This document shows, piece after piece, positions 25,101 through 38,079 of a stretch of DNA of 64,000 nt. The translations under genes and the position numbers were made by a program. How positions within the stretch are numbered: the first letter of the stretch is position 1; each line of letters starts with the position of its first letter. Source of the stretch: Terebella lapidaria. Taxonomy: Eukaryota; Annelida; Polychaeta; Terebellida; Terebellidae. The stretch lies in the NCBI GenBank assembly GCA_949152475.1, contig OX424567.1, positions 22,655,402-22,719,401 of the forward strand, in the 5' to 3' direction. The notes below the pieces were generated by a model that was given only the letters and a program-made list of their open reading frames with translations, searched no databases and had not been told where the DNA came from.

Positions 25101-28100
25101 AATCATTTTTGTGGTCAGCGGATATATGTTGGGATGGGAAAGTTTGTGTGATTTATAACCACAATTCAATGTATTAAATTGCTCATTATTTTCACACTTT
25201 ATCACTTTTATGTCGAAAACTATAAATGTTGGCTAGAATCTATCTTTCGTAATTGTTCTGCCAACATCAGATATTTAGCTCAATATTTTTGTTGCCCTAC
25301 TGTATATGCATGTGTTACGGTAAACCATCCAAAAATATCGCAAGGCTCTCAGTGTATTTGCGTTTATTCACAACATTAAAATGTTAACCTCACTGAAACA
25401 GTCAGAAATATAATTTTCGAAAGTGATGTGATCCTTTTGTTGAGATTACTATAAGGTATATTTACAACAAATGATAGCAGGACCGGGGCCGCCCATGCCT
25501 ACTCTCCGTGGATCTGTTTTTACCCAAACTTAGAAGACCAGCGCTAGCGCTGGCCAATAAGAGACCCGAATACAATAAATTATTCGTGCGTATCACCCTG
25601 GCTCGAAATATAACATTGTCATAACGTTCAACGGAGGTATTACTGACCTCGGTACGCCTTCTTCTGCAGGTAGAGCTGCCACATTCTCTGTCCTAGCGAC
25701 TCTTTGTCATACATCTGAGACTTGAGCCAACTGAGACAGACATCTATGATTCCCTGGGGTATGTGGTCTATGTAGCTGTAGTAGGCTGCCACCAAGCTGC
25801 TGTACTTCGCTATTTTGGGCTGAAACTTCCAATATATGTATTTTTATGTGTCTACTGAATAACGCATATGAATACGTTCAAACCGGTTATTTTTGGTTGT
25901 AAAATGCAATGTTTTCATGTGCAGATCCTACTGTGGTACCGGCACAGGGAACCGGCTCAAAATTTATTCGTTACAGACAAGGTTTTACGATATTATACCT
26001 CGTGTAGGAACATGCGGAATGACATCGCGGCATTTCGTTCGTTCGAGTCGAGTTCCTTGATGACTTTCAACAGTTTCATCATGCTCTTGTTATTATCCTC
26101 ATACGTGGCACCTTGACCCATGTCACCTGGAAAAGAAACTGGAACCCTTGAGGTTTTCGATTTGGACGGTTCTAATTTTGCATTTTATGATTTTCAGTTG
26201 TCACCATCAACGTCGTCAAGTATTGGTGGTGATATTTGGTCGATACATAAATATAAATATATAATCCTCATTGTGGGCACTATTGTCAGGCTGATTCAAA
26301 ATTTTCACAAGTGGCGCACTAATATAGCCTCTGGCGGGTATGTGACACCAAAAACTGTTTCACATAAGGGAAGAGATTCACTCACCGTGGATATTTCTAT
26401 GAAGTTTCAGCATCCTGTTGGCTACCGAGTCCGGATCTCGAAGCTGCTCTTTCAGCCAGTCTGCTGTTCTCGTGTGAAAAGTTTTGTTCAATGCCGTCGT
26501 GTTTAGAAACACCGTGTAGTGTGGATAGATGTCCATGAGTTCAGTAGTTGAACCGTTAAACTGTCAATGGTATTAATATGTATAATCTATTCTGGGTAGA
26601 TTATGGTATTCTGTATTTAAAAGATACATTTTGTCAGAAAATTGCGTATTATTCGTCCTTTGAAAAATCGGTCTGCTATTCATTGTAAATTTGGTTTTAC
26701 TTCGTTATTTCCGTTATGATTTCACTATTATTTTTACTTTTTATTGGAGAGTTCCGCGATTAGCTTCTGATCATTGAAAATCAATTTGAAACAATAATAA
26801 CTCAATAATACATAAATTGAATGGTGTGGGATAATAATCAATAGGTGCTCAGTTGGAAGCCATGGATGCTCAGACCAGTTGTCACCATCATTAGCAATAG
26901 TTTTTTTTTGACATTAGAGCGTTGGGGGCTTCGCCCCCAACTCTCTACATGTCTATGTGCTGACTTTTTCATGGAGGTTTCATGCCAACCTATCGACGCC
27001 CGTTTTCGCATGTAAACCTTTGTACACCTACTTCAAATGAGTATTTTCTTCGTCCTTGACATAAAATCTCTCGATTTGATGGCAAGCTTTGAATATTCCA
27101 TAGATATATAATGCATAAATTGATGTGTTCGGTTTGAGAAAATTACGCAAAATGGTCAGCTCGTCTGGAAAACGTCAAAATGGCGGAGCCGATGGAAATT
27201 CACGTTCCCAGAATGCAAAGCAAACTTTACCGCAATGACGCGTACTTTGGAACGTACAATTTTCTGTGCAGCATTTTGTGCATGCATGTACATGTAACCT
27301 TGCGTGCGGCCTTCTTTGGCGTAATGAAGTAAACACAACGATTCGTCTACGGTACCACGACTACATTTACCGTAATTGGACATATTTTATCACATGACAA
27401 GGTGTTCCATGCTCGGTTGCGAAACCTTTTTATTTTAAACTAATCTTTTAATTTGCTCAGTATGCATGTGTTATCTATATCATGATATCAGATGCAGATA
27501 TTCCTCATAGTTTCCAATATTTTAAGGATATTTTATTGAGGTTCAATATCATTTTATCAGGCGTAACTGTTTCATTGAGTTCAAAATAAATGTTTACTCA
27601 TTAGGAATATGATTGAAGTAGGCCTATGTGTTTCATCATAATATATACGGGATTGAATTGGAATCACGTGGGACATGATATGTTTCAATTTTCCTTTTTT
27701 GTAAAGGGGGGGGGGGGGTGTAAGATATATTCAGGTCTCGTGGTGCTGATGGTGTGCTCGAGCTCTAATGTCGTCCCTCGCAGTTATTATTAGAAACACA
27801 GTGGAAACACTATCATTTACCTGCATAAGGAACCATTGGAAGCGATTCGCACATGGCCACTCACGCGGCTCCAGACCCCGTAGTTCCAGCATGAGAGCTA
27901 TAGAGATATTCCATAGCTCTGCCTGAATCTCTTTTCCCCACGAATCAGGCTTGTGTTCTACAAAGGAGTCGATGAACACAGAGTCATCATGTCTTTCATG
28001 TTCATCTAATAATGTTCACGTATTAGAACCCCGTATACTTCCAAACAAGATATTACAACTTCGCACGCACTTTTTTCAATGCGGCTGCTTTGAGCCAGTT

Positions 28101-30840
28101 GCCAGATTCTCCAGCTGAGTGAGTTCTCGTAGTTATTGGACCAGAACCACGTGATGAGGCTCCTCTCCCTCTCACCAATGTCTCGTCCGAGATGTTGCTC
28201 CAACGACATACCGAGTTCCGCGTATGTCGTCGCGTTCCCCGCACATCCACACTTCGTCGGAACATAATTATATAAACACCACTGGTCTGGGATGTATTCG
28301 TGTATGCACTCACTCCGCTTGTCATCATTATTTTTAATGATAATCTTCTCTTGAAAAGGCATTGGAATTATCCTTTTGTTCGTTTTATATTGTATATACT
28401 TACACTCTTGAGGAATTTCTTGAAATCCTTAGCAGCCATTTGTTCTCTTTCTGGCAGCATCATGATTTCTTGTTTTATATGTTCTAGTTCACTCTTCATT
28501 GCACTCGTCATGTTAAAACTCATTGAATTGCCATCGTCGAAATTGCCCGCGACTGTAAAAATTTGAAGGCATTGGAAATTGTGAAACATGGAAATAGGAT
28601 CATCCACAATACCTCGCACAATCGAAACCAATTGAGCATTTATATGTGTTAACATATTGTATTTCCTATTTGATATTTTACCATCTAAGTCCATGATCTT
28701 CATGTCGACTCCGAGCATTTTGTAGGCCAGAGATTTCCTATCTTGTGATTGTTCACGCAGCCAATCGGAGTACGCGAGGTCCTGACCTGTCATGTACAGG
28801 AAATCTTCAAAGTTTGCCAATGCGTCATCCATGCTGTTCAGTCGAACGTTACTCTGTCAGGGGATAACGAATCAAGTTCACACCAAAAGTCGGCAAAACT
28901 AAGAACTAAGGGGTGTGTTACTGTGACTGGACACATTGAGTTTTTGGTATTTGTTACAATTTGACAATGAATGCAGATTTGTATATATACAAGTGTCAAT
29001 GCAATACTCTCACTGTTGTACCCGTTATCTGTATATATTATTATGTTTTAATCTGTATGGCGACAACATGCTTGTGTACCTGCATCAAAAACGACTTGAA
29101 AGCTTTGGCAGCACGCTTTTGGCTTGGACCCATCTTTCGGATTGTTTTCAAAACGCATCTGATCTCCTTGCGAATGTCGGCGGGGAGGTAGACACTGTCG
29201 GTGTCTATGCTGTCGGCAGCGAACATGTCAGAGAGCAGGTGCAAGTCTGAGTAACCATGGGAATGGTCGAGTCCACCACCGTGTCTCATACAGTCGTGAG
29301 TCAGTGTTCCAAAAGGGTCTGGGTCTTCATAGACATAGTTTGGGTCAGTAGTGTAGTATTCATAACCGTCATCAAAGACATCGTACGTCATGCCTAGTAT
29401 CTCGAATACTTTCTCTTCTATGTAAGTGTTCAGGTCATTTTCGCTCATGATTAGTCTACCCAGCTGATCGGCCAGTTTCGTGTGGAGATCGTTGTTGAAT
29501 ACATCACCCAGGTAGCCCCAGACGTCGTTCCCGTTGGAGAGGGAGAGGTTGGCATGGAGAGTCATGTTGAAGTGCACGGCAACCTCTTCTATGTAAGTTA
29601 TGATCGGACTGTCTGGCATACCAAGACTGGGGAACGCTGGGTCAAATATGGGATCGATCCATCCTCCTATGTCAGGGAAATCGATACCACCTAGGAGGTC
29701 TTCTAAAGAGAGCCCATGGGAACCGGCTATTGCTAGCATGTCCAGGATTTCATTGAAACCCCCCTTGCTAAACATATCACCAGACATGTCCCCTCCAATG
29801 AGAACTTCAAGCATCTGTTTTACAGAGGGTGGCATTCCTGACCAAGCCTGGCCGAGGTTGTCGTACGGGTACATCATGTCAAAGTAGTGGTCTTCTCCCA
29901 TATTTTCGTAATAATAGTTGTATGGATCTGAAGTAGAGTAGTAGTTGGCATAGTATGGAGAAGAATATGAATGGCCTCTGCCGTGGTTCCCAGTTTTGCT
30001 CTTGTGTCCATTCCTCTCGGGTCCATAGCCTCCTGCGGAACCATGGCCACTTTTAGAACCGTAGCCTCCTGTGGAACGGTAATCACCTGTAGAACCGTAG
30101 CTTCCAGTGGAACCATAGCTACCTGTAGAACTGTAACCCCCTGTGGAACCGTAGCCGCCTGTAGAACCGTAACCTCCAGTTGGACCATAGCCACCTGATC
30201 CATAACCAGAGTTGGTATGGTCAGATCCGTAGCCATAATTACTATGACTGGATCCGTAGCCTGAGTTGCCCTGACTACTTCCATAGCTCGTCTGACTCGG
30301 CATGATGTTAGAAAACATGTGCTCCAAGGTACTTGCCCATTCTAAAATAAGGTGATACACTTATTTGTATTAGGATGAATTGCATATGTACATGTTTGCC
30401 TGGAGGCCACAATGCAACGTGGTGTGAAACTTCCATACACTTAGTGAACCAGCGTAGCAATATTGTCGCTCAGCAACTTTCTGCTGTTATATATGTTCGA
30501 AGATTTGCAAATAATTACTGGTGAACTAATGTTACTAGCCTGGTTCTGGTGTGGGTTCGGAGTTCTTTCTAGACTTCCTGGAACTGCGAGTCTGATAGAA
30601 ACCAGTGTGAAACGCATTATACTGTTTGGGACATGATTTATTTTTGCGGTACTGTAACTATACGCTAAATAAAACATTACAATTGTAATACATACATGAT
30701 TTTCATGTGCCTTACCTCTTTCATTGAATGAATTTATTAAAGTACGTTTGCAAAAAAAATGCCAGCAACTTGCCGCGCTTTACCCTTGAAGGCTTTGCTG
30801 TGGCGAGGCCGATCAACAGCACCAACACCCAGACTCGCAT
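22109..30840 (-). CDS. Gene A: secreted Gly/Tyr-rich protein with helical repeats (~1457 aa)
   Basis: Seventeen exons are predicted on the minus strand: 30784-30840, 29080-30291, 28682-28853, 28404-28552, 28071-28317, 27821-28005, 26386-26560, 25999-26126, 25648-25819, 24720-24917, 24307-24476, 23900-24065, 23615-23808, 23289-23484, 23056-23249, 22771-22963 and 22109-22674. The first encodes a signal peptide (MRVWVLVLLIGLATA). Exon 2 is Gly/Tyr/Ser-rich (YGSTGG units) and ends in a helical segment. Then come seven two-exon units: the first half (phase 0 to 1) has a W-(L/F) core and SLG-x-RM, the second half (1 to 0) ends AA-x-x-F-(K)-x-FL. A Pro-rich exon (24720-24917) is inserted in unit 4. 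The last exon is His/Gly-rich and ends MCMCL. The exon 2 acceptor is uncertain: the stronger-looking site at 30342 breaks frame with exon 1, the one at 30292 keeps it; a missed small exon is the alternative. The 28071-28317 acceptor is weak. The family is unrecognised; an extracellular structural role is inferred. Confidence 0.75.
22490..22595 (-). repeat. His-Gly repeat tract in gene A
   Basis: Codons for GGHH, GSHH and GHHGG motifs repeat in the last exon. Such tracts commonly bind transition metals or promote self-assembly in matrix proteins; here that is inference. Confidence 0.8.
25090..25500 (+). repeat. Dispersed repeat copy 1, in a gene A intron
   Basis: Matches 43137-43890 in reverse complement through several blocks (GTTGGGATGGGAAAGTTTGT, AATTGTTCTGCCAACATCAG, TATTTGCGTTTATTCA, GGGCGGCCCCGGTCC on the opposite strand). 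Copy 2 carries about 280 extra bases. Element type is unknown. Confidence 0.75.
26921..26941. repeat. Perfect 9-base-stem hairpin in a gene A intron
   Basis: GTTGGGGGC, a TTC loop and GCCCCCAAC follow a run of T. It is probably the end of a dispersed repeat rather than a gene-specific signal. Confidence 0.6.
26961..27820. other. Long gene A intron, no exon seen
   Basis: Intron between the exon ending at 27821 and the exon beginning at 26560. It includes a G run at 27703-27718 and AT-rich DNA. No open frame with matching phases was found. Confidence 0.4.
30010..30290 (-). repeat. Gly-Tyr-Gly-Ser tandem repeats in gene A exon 2
   Basis: About 24-27 base units encode GGYGSTGGYGS-like motifs, with variants YSS, SYGS, DYRS. 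The repeat encodes a flexible Gly/Tyr-rich region just after the signal peptide. Confidence 0.85.
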
Positions 30841-31722
30841 GGTGACCGTCTGCGTTACAAGTAAATAACGTTATGCTAGGACTTGAGTACAAAGTCATGC
30901 ATACATTGTATCGATGTATTTCACGTAAATAAGGTCATAAAAAGTGTGAACTTGTGTTGGTTTTACATAATGTCCTGCCAAATTAAACTTCGGAAGTTAC
31001 TCGCCGTTTTGTGGTGTCAATCCAGGTTTCACGATTTGTGTCTCTATAGTTTGATTGTAGTTATGCTTCTAATCTGTCAAAATAGTCGATGTTACATGCC
31101 GTACACAAATTTTCATATATGCAGCCGCAGTCCAGATATTCACATGGTTATAGAATATCACATTTCATGATAGGTGCGTTGATTACATGGAAATTGGAAA
31201 CTTTATCACCTTAAGTTCAACGTTATCTGTCGATTATTGAACATTCAGGTAACCCGAAAGGCCTTCAAGCAAAGCAAAGGTAATCCACCCGCAATTATTC
31301 GCCCCAAAAATGGTAAAGCGGGTATACATATGTTATCGTAATTATCGTTTGGATGCGCACGTGACTGGTTCAAATATCCTGAGCTCAATGCATAAGTTGG
31401 TTTTCGAGATCCAAATCACTAATAATATGGTATATGATATCCAATTTGTGCATGATTCCAACCTTTTTACTAGATATAGTTGAGACGTTTGAAATAACTT
31501 ACAAAATCGAGTTGAGGTGTTTACGCACTAGTGTTCTCTCATCTAAACGCAAGCTCATAATTCTAATTATTCCAGAGCCAATTATCGTGTGAGTATAGAA
31601 ACCAATGACGGTCTATCCATTCGTGGACAATATTTAGTTCGCGCCTATGTATTTAATAGTACCGAATAGTTACTGATTCATATGAAATATTGATGTGTTG
31701 TCGATTATCTTACAGTGGGACA
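30841..31722. other. Shared upstream region between divergent genes A and B
   Basis: 882 bases separate the two start codons. Acceptor-like sequences directly precede both ATGs (CTTGTAACGCAG for A, TTATCTTACAG for B), so each gene probably has a non-coding first exon within this interval. A bidirectional promoter is plausible, but no TATA box is convincing. Confidence 0.4.
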
Positions 31723-34700
31723 ATGGAACATCTTGGTGTGCTCGTGTGCGTTCTAATCGGATTCAACTCTGTGGTCAGTGATTCACACCATCTGATTCTT
31801 CCTAAACACCATCTACGTTTAATATTGTATCTCCATTTATCATATCCCTTCACATATTGTGATCGTATAACTTTTATTGACATTCCCAACAGGATGCCTA
31901 CGGATGGGAAAGCTATCTGGGTAACACTGGCTACTTTGGTGGACACCAAGGCTTGGGGGATACTGGTCACTATGGTTATGGTGACTTAGGCCTTGGCGCA
32001 ATGGGCTATGGTGGGATGGGACATGGCTATGGTGGGATGGGGTACGGCTACGGCGGCGGTATGGATGGATGGGGTGATATGATGGGAGGAGGTATGGGTG
32101 GAATGGGCGGCATGGGTGGTGGAATGGGCGGCATGGGTGGTGGAATGGGTAGTATGGGAGGTGGAATGGGCGGCATGGGAAGCGGTATGGGTGGTATGGG
32201 AGGTGGAATGGGCGGCATGGGAGGCGGTATGGGTGGTATGGGAGGTGGAATGGGCGGCGATAGTCAAGCCGGAAGTTTACAACAAGGAAATCCTCTCAAA
32301 ATGCAGATACCATATGGTAAGAACACATGTTTTCACTGTTGTCATTTCACGTCATGTAGATATTTAAAAGAACTAACTGAAAACTAACTGAAAACACCAG
32401 ACCTGAGACAAATTGATCCCTTAAAGGATGTGATGTGTCACTCCTTACCGTTAAGGGTTATTGGTGCCCTAACATAATCAGCACATTTTTCAGTGGTTGT
32501 GGAGTAAACATATTGACCATATTGGTTAATGATACATGATGTCTTGTTTTGATGCACCGGAAATCTCAGACTTGTCATGAGCTGTCTCGGATGTCCCAGG
32601 GCTATGCTAACAACTAGTTTGAGAATCGTCCATCCGACTATAACAATACCTTGCATTCTTTAAATCAATTTTTCTCATGAGAAAGGAGCACTGAGATATG
32701 GTAATCTGTACAATCATGTTCATGACTGATCATTTAGAGAAACATCTCGTCATTCATTGTTTCAGAAATGCTACAAGACCCCGATTACAGAGAAAATTTC
32801 GTGGACATGGCCTTGGAAATGTTGGAGGATATGGGATACGTGGGACTTACTGCCGAAGACATCTCGTTATCCCTTGGCACCGTTCTCCCTAGCTCTGACA
32901 GTTATGGTTCGTTTATCACCCTGATCTCTTGTGGGTGTTTTCATTCGAGTTCATATTTACTCTTTGGATTGAAAGAATCGCTTACTTTCTATCTCTTAAT
33001 CGCTTACTTGTAGAACAAACATATGAATTTATTATTCGAACACGTACAAATATGTATAACTATGAAGAATGTCCATAAAATATCACTGCATATAAAACTT
33101 GCATACTAGACATTTTGCCTTTAAACGCGGTAATTCGACGGTTAGAACATCCACACACGCCATTACACACAACGCTCCCTCAACTCCATTACTCCAGCAC
33201 TTCTTTAACACCAATACACATTGAGCCAGAGCCTCCACCTCACTTATTGCCATATTTTTTTTATAATGTGGTGCGGCACATCGCATCCATTTTTGGTTTT
33301 TCGTGTCCGGTAAGAGTTGAGGTGGCATGCCCTATATAATACATACTTTTCATGTGGTTACACTTAATCTATGAAAATAATAAAATGAGTAAACTGAATT
33401 CCTAATGGAAGTATGCTATGTGCCGCTGAAGAATGACCATTGACATTGATTTAAAGGGGCATTGTTTTTTTATATTTTGTACCTATAGCAACCGTATTTT
33501 TTCACCACAAAGCCCCAGGTGTGCGCACCAAACGCTAGTACACTGGTACAAGCATCGTAATGCGCATGCATTCAACAACATTGCTCATTTCGTGTATGCG
33601 TCAATATGCCTCGCAATTTTGGCCCCAGTGTATCAGCATCTAGAAGACATCGTGTTCATCGACTATGACGCATCGACGTTGACGTGCTCAAAATCCTAAC
33701 TTATGTACAAGAATATGTTTGATGTATATTGTAGAAACTGAACATGTACTTCCAAATAGTTTCTGTCACTCAGCTGTGTCCATTTTTCCTGGACGAACGT
33801 GAACTCCAGCACGAAACATTACCACACCGGACACCCCTTTGGATAATGAGTCTGGTCCACGTGCTGCAGTGTTTCGATAGCAACATACCGCGGCTCGAAA
33901 TACAGCGTTGAAAGGCAAAATGTCTACTAGGGTGATTTCGGGCAGGTTTATAATAATGACCAATACACAACTCATTATAACCCCTCACACCATTTGCCCC
34001 GTGACGAAATCAGTGTTCCCACAAGCAATACTACAGAATTCCATAATAATTTTACGAACTGTGATTAGTCCGTGAGGACTGTCCTATAGTATCACTAGAA
34101 TGGACGACGACGCCAGATGCTGGCAACTGTACAACAGCTTGTCGCAGATGAGCTAAGAAAAATGGAGGAAATTTAGTTCGCCGTTATATGTAATTGATTA
34201 TGTAGCTAATTGGTCTAATACTTATGGTTTGGTGCATCAGTGCCTGGTATGCCTGGAGCAGAACCATACTATGTACCTGGACAACACATCCCTGGTTCGT
34301 CATATACCCCTGGCTCGTCCAATGGACACATGGCACCTGACAATTACGGTTCAATGGGTAGGTGTTCTTGAATCTGATTATAACCTGATAATATTTCGTG
34401 TGCATTGGTAACAATGTATTATGATATAGCTCTATACAGTTCATTGTCAACCTGATGACATGAAATGCTAACCATAATTCACATTCAAAATATGCACTAT
34501 TTCTATATTCACATCAACTTTATGGTGTACACTTGCATTTGACAGTGGATTTCTTCGATGAATTTGCGGAGAATGGGCAGGACTGGTCTGCGTATGCGGA
34601 ACAGTGGCTGAGTGCCTTCGCTGGTCCTTCTGATAACGAACTGGAGAAGATCCTCACCATGCAGAAAATTCTGGCCCTTGCTAGACACACGGGAGCCATG

Positions 34701-34769
34701 GACGGCCTCTCCCACAACGTGACCAGCTCCAATGGCTCTGGCACTATGAAGATGTGTTTGTGTCTCTAG
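31723..34769 (+). CDS. Gene B: secreted Met/Gly-rich protein (318 aa)
   Basis: Exons 31723-31773, 31893-32316, 32766-32906, 34241-34357 and 34546-34769 join in frame (phases 0, 1, 1, 1) to 957 bases. The signal peptide is MEHLGVLVCVLIGFNSV; an acceptor 8 bases upstream explains the start. Exon 2 opens DAYGWESYLG and becomes a GMGG/GGMG repeat of about 60 residues. Exon 3 encodes a helical module with DPDYRENF and EMLEDMGY, matching modules of C and D. Exon 4 is Pro/Gly/Tyr-rich (VPGMPG, IPGSSYTPGS). Exon 5 encodes the family C-terminal domain (FFDEFAENG, QWLSAF, ILALARHTGAM) ending KMCLCL. Its upstream neighbour A is divergent and C lies downstream on the same strand. I know no named homologue. 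An extracellular structural protein is the best guess. Confidence 0.85.
32085..32262 (+). repeat. Met-Gly tandem repeat in gene B exon 2
   Basis: Imperfect 21-42 base units encode GMGGMGGGMGG. The reverse frame and the +1 frame are also open across it, a by-product of the repeat. Confidence 0.9.
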
Positions 34770-37157
34770 ATGGTGTACTAATGCATAGTACAATATTGTC
34801 TGGTTTACTTTGATGATATAGTTATGACTTTATTTTCACTATCTCATATTCAGTCTACCCTTATATGATGATGATACACCTTTTTGATTGTTGCTTGAAC
34901 ATTTCAATATGATGTTATTGAATGATGTCACACATGAATAAATTCATATTCAGAATATGTGTGAAAATTATTCGGTAGAACGTGAAGTCATAGGAAGTTC
35001 GTCCATTCAAGTTTCACCGGTCATCGTGAATCAGTATTCATAGAATCCAAAACATCACACACAAACAATTGGGCTATATATCCACACAGCTGTGGATCTA
35101 GGTCATAATACATGAAATGATTTCTTTTTTGAACACCTGACAAGGATGTCCTATTTTTGGCTAGACTGTTAAGAAATGTAAAACAATTTCATCGTTTGTT
35201 TTCGCATTGAGCTGAACACATTAGTGCCTAGTATTCCCAGTTTGAAACGTATTGACCGCTACTTCATCGTACAATTTGTCAATTGTGACAAAAATAAGAA
35301 TGTATGTTATAAATTTTGTTATTATATTTGACAACCAATTTGTTACATATACCTACCTTATCGCTACCAATCGCATTTCCTTTGAAACAAACATAGTTAT
35401 CATTAATTATACGTATTTATACATATATTTCTATCAATTTCTGAGGTTATACATATTACATGGACTTATTTTCTAGAAATAGTGGTAATATGTGACAATA
35501 TTGTCATAAGTGGAAACAAATAATTCTCAACCTGAAATGAACTACTTACTTTGTCCACGTGATGACTCAGACAACAAATAGTTCTTTGTTAGACTACAAG
35601 GTATGACAGGAAGTATATATAACGGAAATGTTTTTTTGTGAAATAATATCAGAATATGAACCTCACAAAGATCTTTAAGTTGCAGGGAAAGTGGCTACAA
35701 AGTACTACCAACAGCCGGTTGCTCCCTGGCACAATGTCTGGCTTGTTTGGTAACATTCTCCCTAAATACGCAACCTACCAGTTCATACGTTCTTTATCAT
35801 CACTATATCAGATTAAATTTAAGGCAGAGATTTGTTCAGTTGTGCCTCTTTGTGAACGTTCATTGGAGACGGGGGAGTGGGACGTTATTAAAGTAGTACG
35901 CGCCACAAGAAAGCGGCACCTATCGAGTATTGATTGATTTCGTTAGCACGGCTGGTCTTTACAGCGTGCTTATAGGAGCGGTCCTCGTGTGTTTTACCAA
36001 TCAACGCCCCAGGTGCCAATCGATATGCCCAAATATGGCACGACGCCACAATTGGGTTTTCCATAAGCGATCACTTTAGCCGTGTTTCACTTTTGATGCA
36101 TAGATTCTATATGAAATGCGCGCATACTGAGAAAGTGCGCATATGAGTCGAATAAAGCCGAGTGCCGTATCAAAAGCGGATGCCTGTTTTTTTCTTGCAG
36201 AATAATCATGTGGGCCTACGTTTTGTGCAACATGTTATCTACAGTCATAATTCGCCATAATTCCACAATGACATTATCCATGCAGTTCACTGCCCTTCAC
36301 AATAAGAACGCGCACTAATTACGCACTAATTACATCAATCAATAGCGAATATAGAAATTTTATTCTACATACACCAACAACAAAATCAAAGGAACATACA
36401 TTGGACACCAGAGGAGACCATGGTGACCATGAAAGATACATATAATTACAGAACATAGATACCATTACAAACGATAAACCAAAATAAATGAAAACATGCA
36501 AAACGAGAAAAACTAGCGGCAGTTTAAACATGCGATTTACATATTATTAAATTTGGTAGTCTAGGGATAGATATAGGTGGATCTAAAATAGTTTTAGATA
36601 AAATATAAATATAAGGGATTCGTCTGTAAGATAATGTTCTGGAAAAAAATTGCTGAACAAATTATTTCAATCGTCCATGGGTTTTGATACGATTTTGATC
36701 TGATATATATTCGACCGGTATGTACCCACTTTCGCGATATGCGCGGGTGCATACGCGCAAGTAACACTGCATGTATGGTGGAAATACATCAATGAGCCCT
36801 TACTAGCATGTATCAGTGTCATGGACCCATCCTGAGCATAACACGATGTCCACACGGACCACCCCCGTCCACACAGGACATGAGTTATTGAGTGCCTCAG
36901 ACACTACATGGACATTCCCATACCACCCATAAATGTAAAATAGCACTGTGCCATCCCAGATGACCCCGGCAAATGTCATTCCAAAACCTTTGTACGTGAC
37001 TGTGTACTGAACCTTAACCAGTCCATTCAGGAACATCATTTACAACCACGTATCATCAAATCACCTCGGAACAATCGCGGACCTATATCAGTTACATCGA
37101 GTCATCAGTTACATTCCTGGACTGTCATGCCGGAAAAGTATCGGACAGAACCCCCTT
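34770..37157. other. Intergenic DNA between genes B and C
   Basis: A polyadenylation signal AATAAA for gene B lies at 34937-34942, about 170 bases after its stop. Beyond it the sequence is AT-rich. The 93-residue frame at 35656-35937 and a minus frame at 36803-37039 have no domain or splice support. Confidence 0.45.
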
Positions 37158-37959
37158 ATACCCCCGTCACACTGAGCTTGGGTTCTTACTGCGTTCTGAC
37201 GGCGATCAAGGACCCGATAGGGACGCCATAGGCGGCGTGAGGTCGTAGTGAGAATGCATAAAGTCGCCATGGGGACCCATAGAATGCTGAAGGTCGCAGA
37301 GCAGAACGCAGAGCTAGCGATTGCCACAACTTTGAGCATTTTTCAAATGAGTTTTCCGTCAAACCGGACTGGCGTTCTTACTGCGTTCCTACGGCGACCC
37401 ATGACGCGATCAGGGCACCATAGACACCCGGAAGTCGTGCTGAGAATTTAGGAAGTCGCCGTGGGGACGCACAGGATAACTAAGGTCGCAGAGAGATGGC
37501 GACTACTTTAAACATGTTAAAAGTAAATGCCAAGGCTCGGCGTCCTGGACCTCATTTTCAGGACGTAGTGAGGTCGTCATGGGTAGCTGTGTTTGCCATA
37601 GAAACGTGGTAGGAGCTCGCAGTACGCCCTATTGTCGTCGTAGAGTCGCCATGAACATGGTAAGAACGTGAACTCATGATTGCACTCACATAATTCCGGG
37701 TTCACCGGAAATCGTCATGTGGACGTCATGCTGACTCAGTAGACAGGTCAGAGACGCAGTAAGGTCGTGGTGCTATGGGGATGCCGTGGAGACGCCATGG
37801 GGACATTTGACGTCATCTAAACGAAAATGTCGCAGACCACAGGACCTTGATATGACGGGTAACTGAAAAACTATTTGGGTTTTCGCGGCGACCCTCGGCG
37901 TCCTTCAAATTTTGATAGTTTATGACACTGTAAAGACACAAGCTAGGTGTGACGGGGTA
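37158..37959. mobile_element. MITE-like element with TACCCC(C)GTCACAC ends
   Basis: The left end TACCCCCGTCACAC is mirrored by GTGTGACGGGGTA at 37947-37959. TA at both edges may be a 2-base target duplication or part of the repeat. The interior is GC-richer than its surroundings and repeats a motif of about 170-180 bases (TTCTTACTGCGTTC ... AGTCGCC(A/G)TGGGGAC) at about 37183 and 37373. It has no coding capacity and is probably mobilised by a transposase from elsewhere. Confidence 0.55.
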
Positions 37960-38079
37960 GACGTATTTTACGTCATGGCGTCAATTCCTTTCCCCAAATC
38001 TGGACGAAACTTGGAATGATAATGGCACCATCTACCATCGTACCACATTTCAGAATGATTGATTCTATACTAAGTATTT

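Noticed and set aside
29874..30284. 136-residue Val/Thr-rich minus frame
   Set aside because: A shifted reading of the Gly-Tyr repeat in gene A exon 2; it cannot join the helical segment that follows.
32098..32367. Trp/Val/Glu-repeat frame overlapping gene B exon 2
   Set aside because: A shifted reading of the Met-Gly tandem repeat; the gene B frame alone joins the signal exon and later exons.
35656..35937. 93-residue plus-strand open frame
   Set aside because: No recognisable domain, leader or splice context, in AT-rich intergenic DNA.
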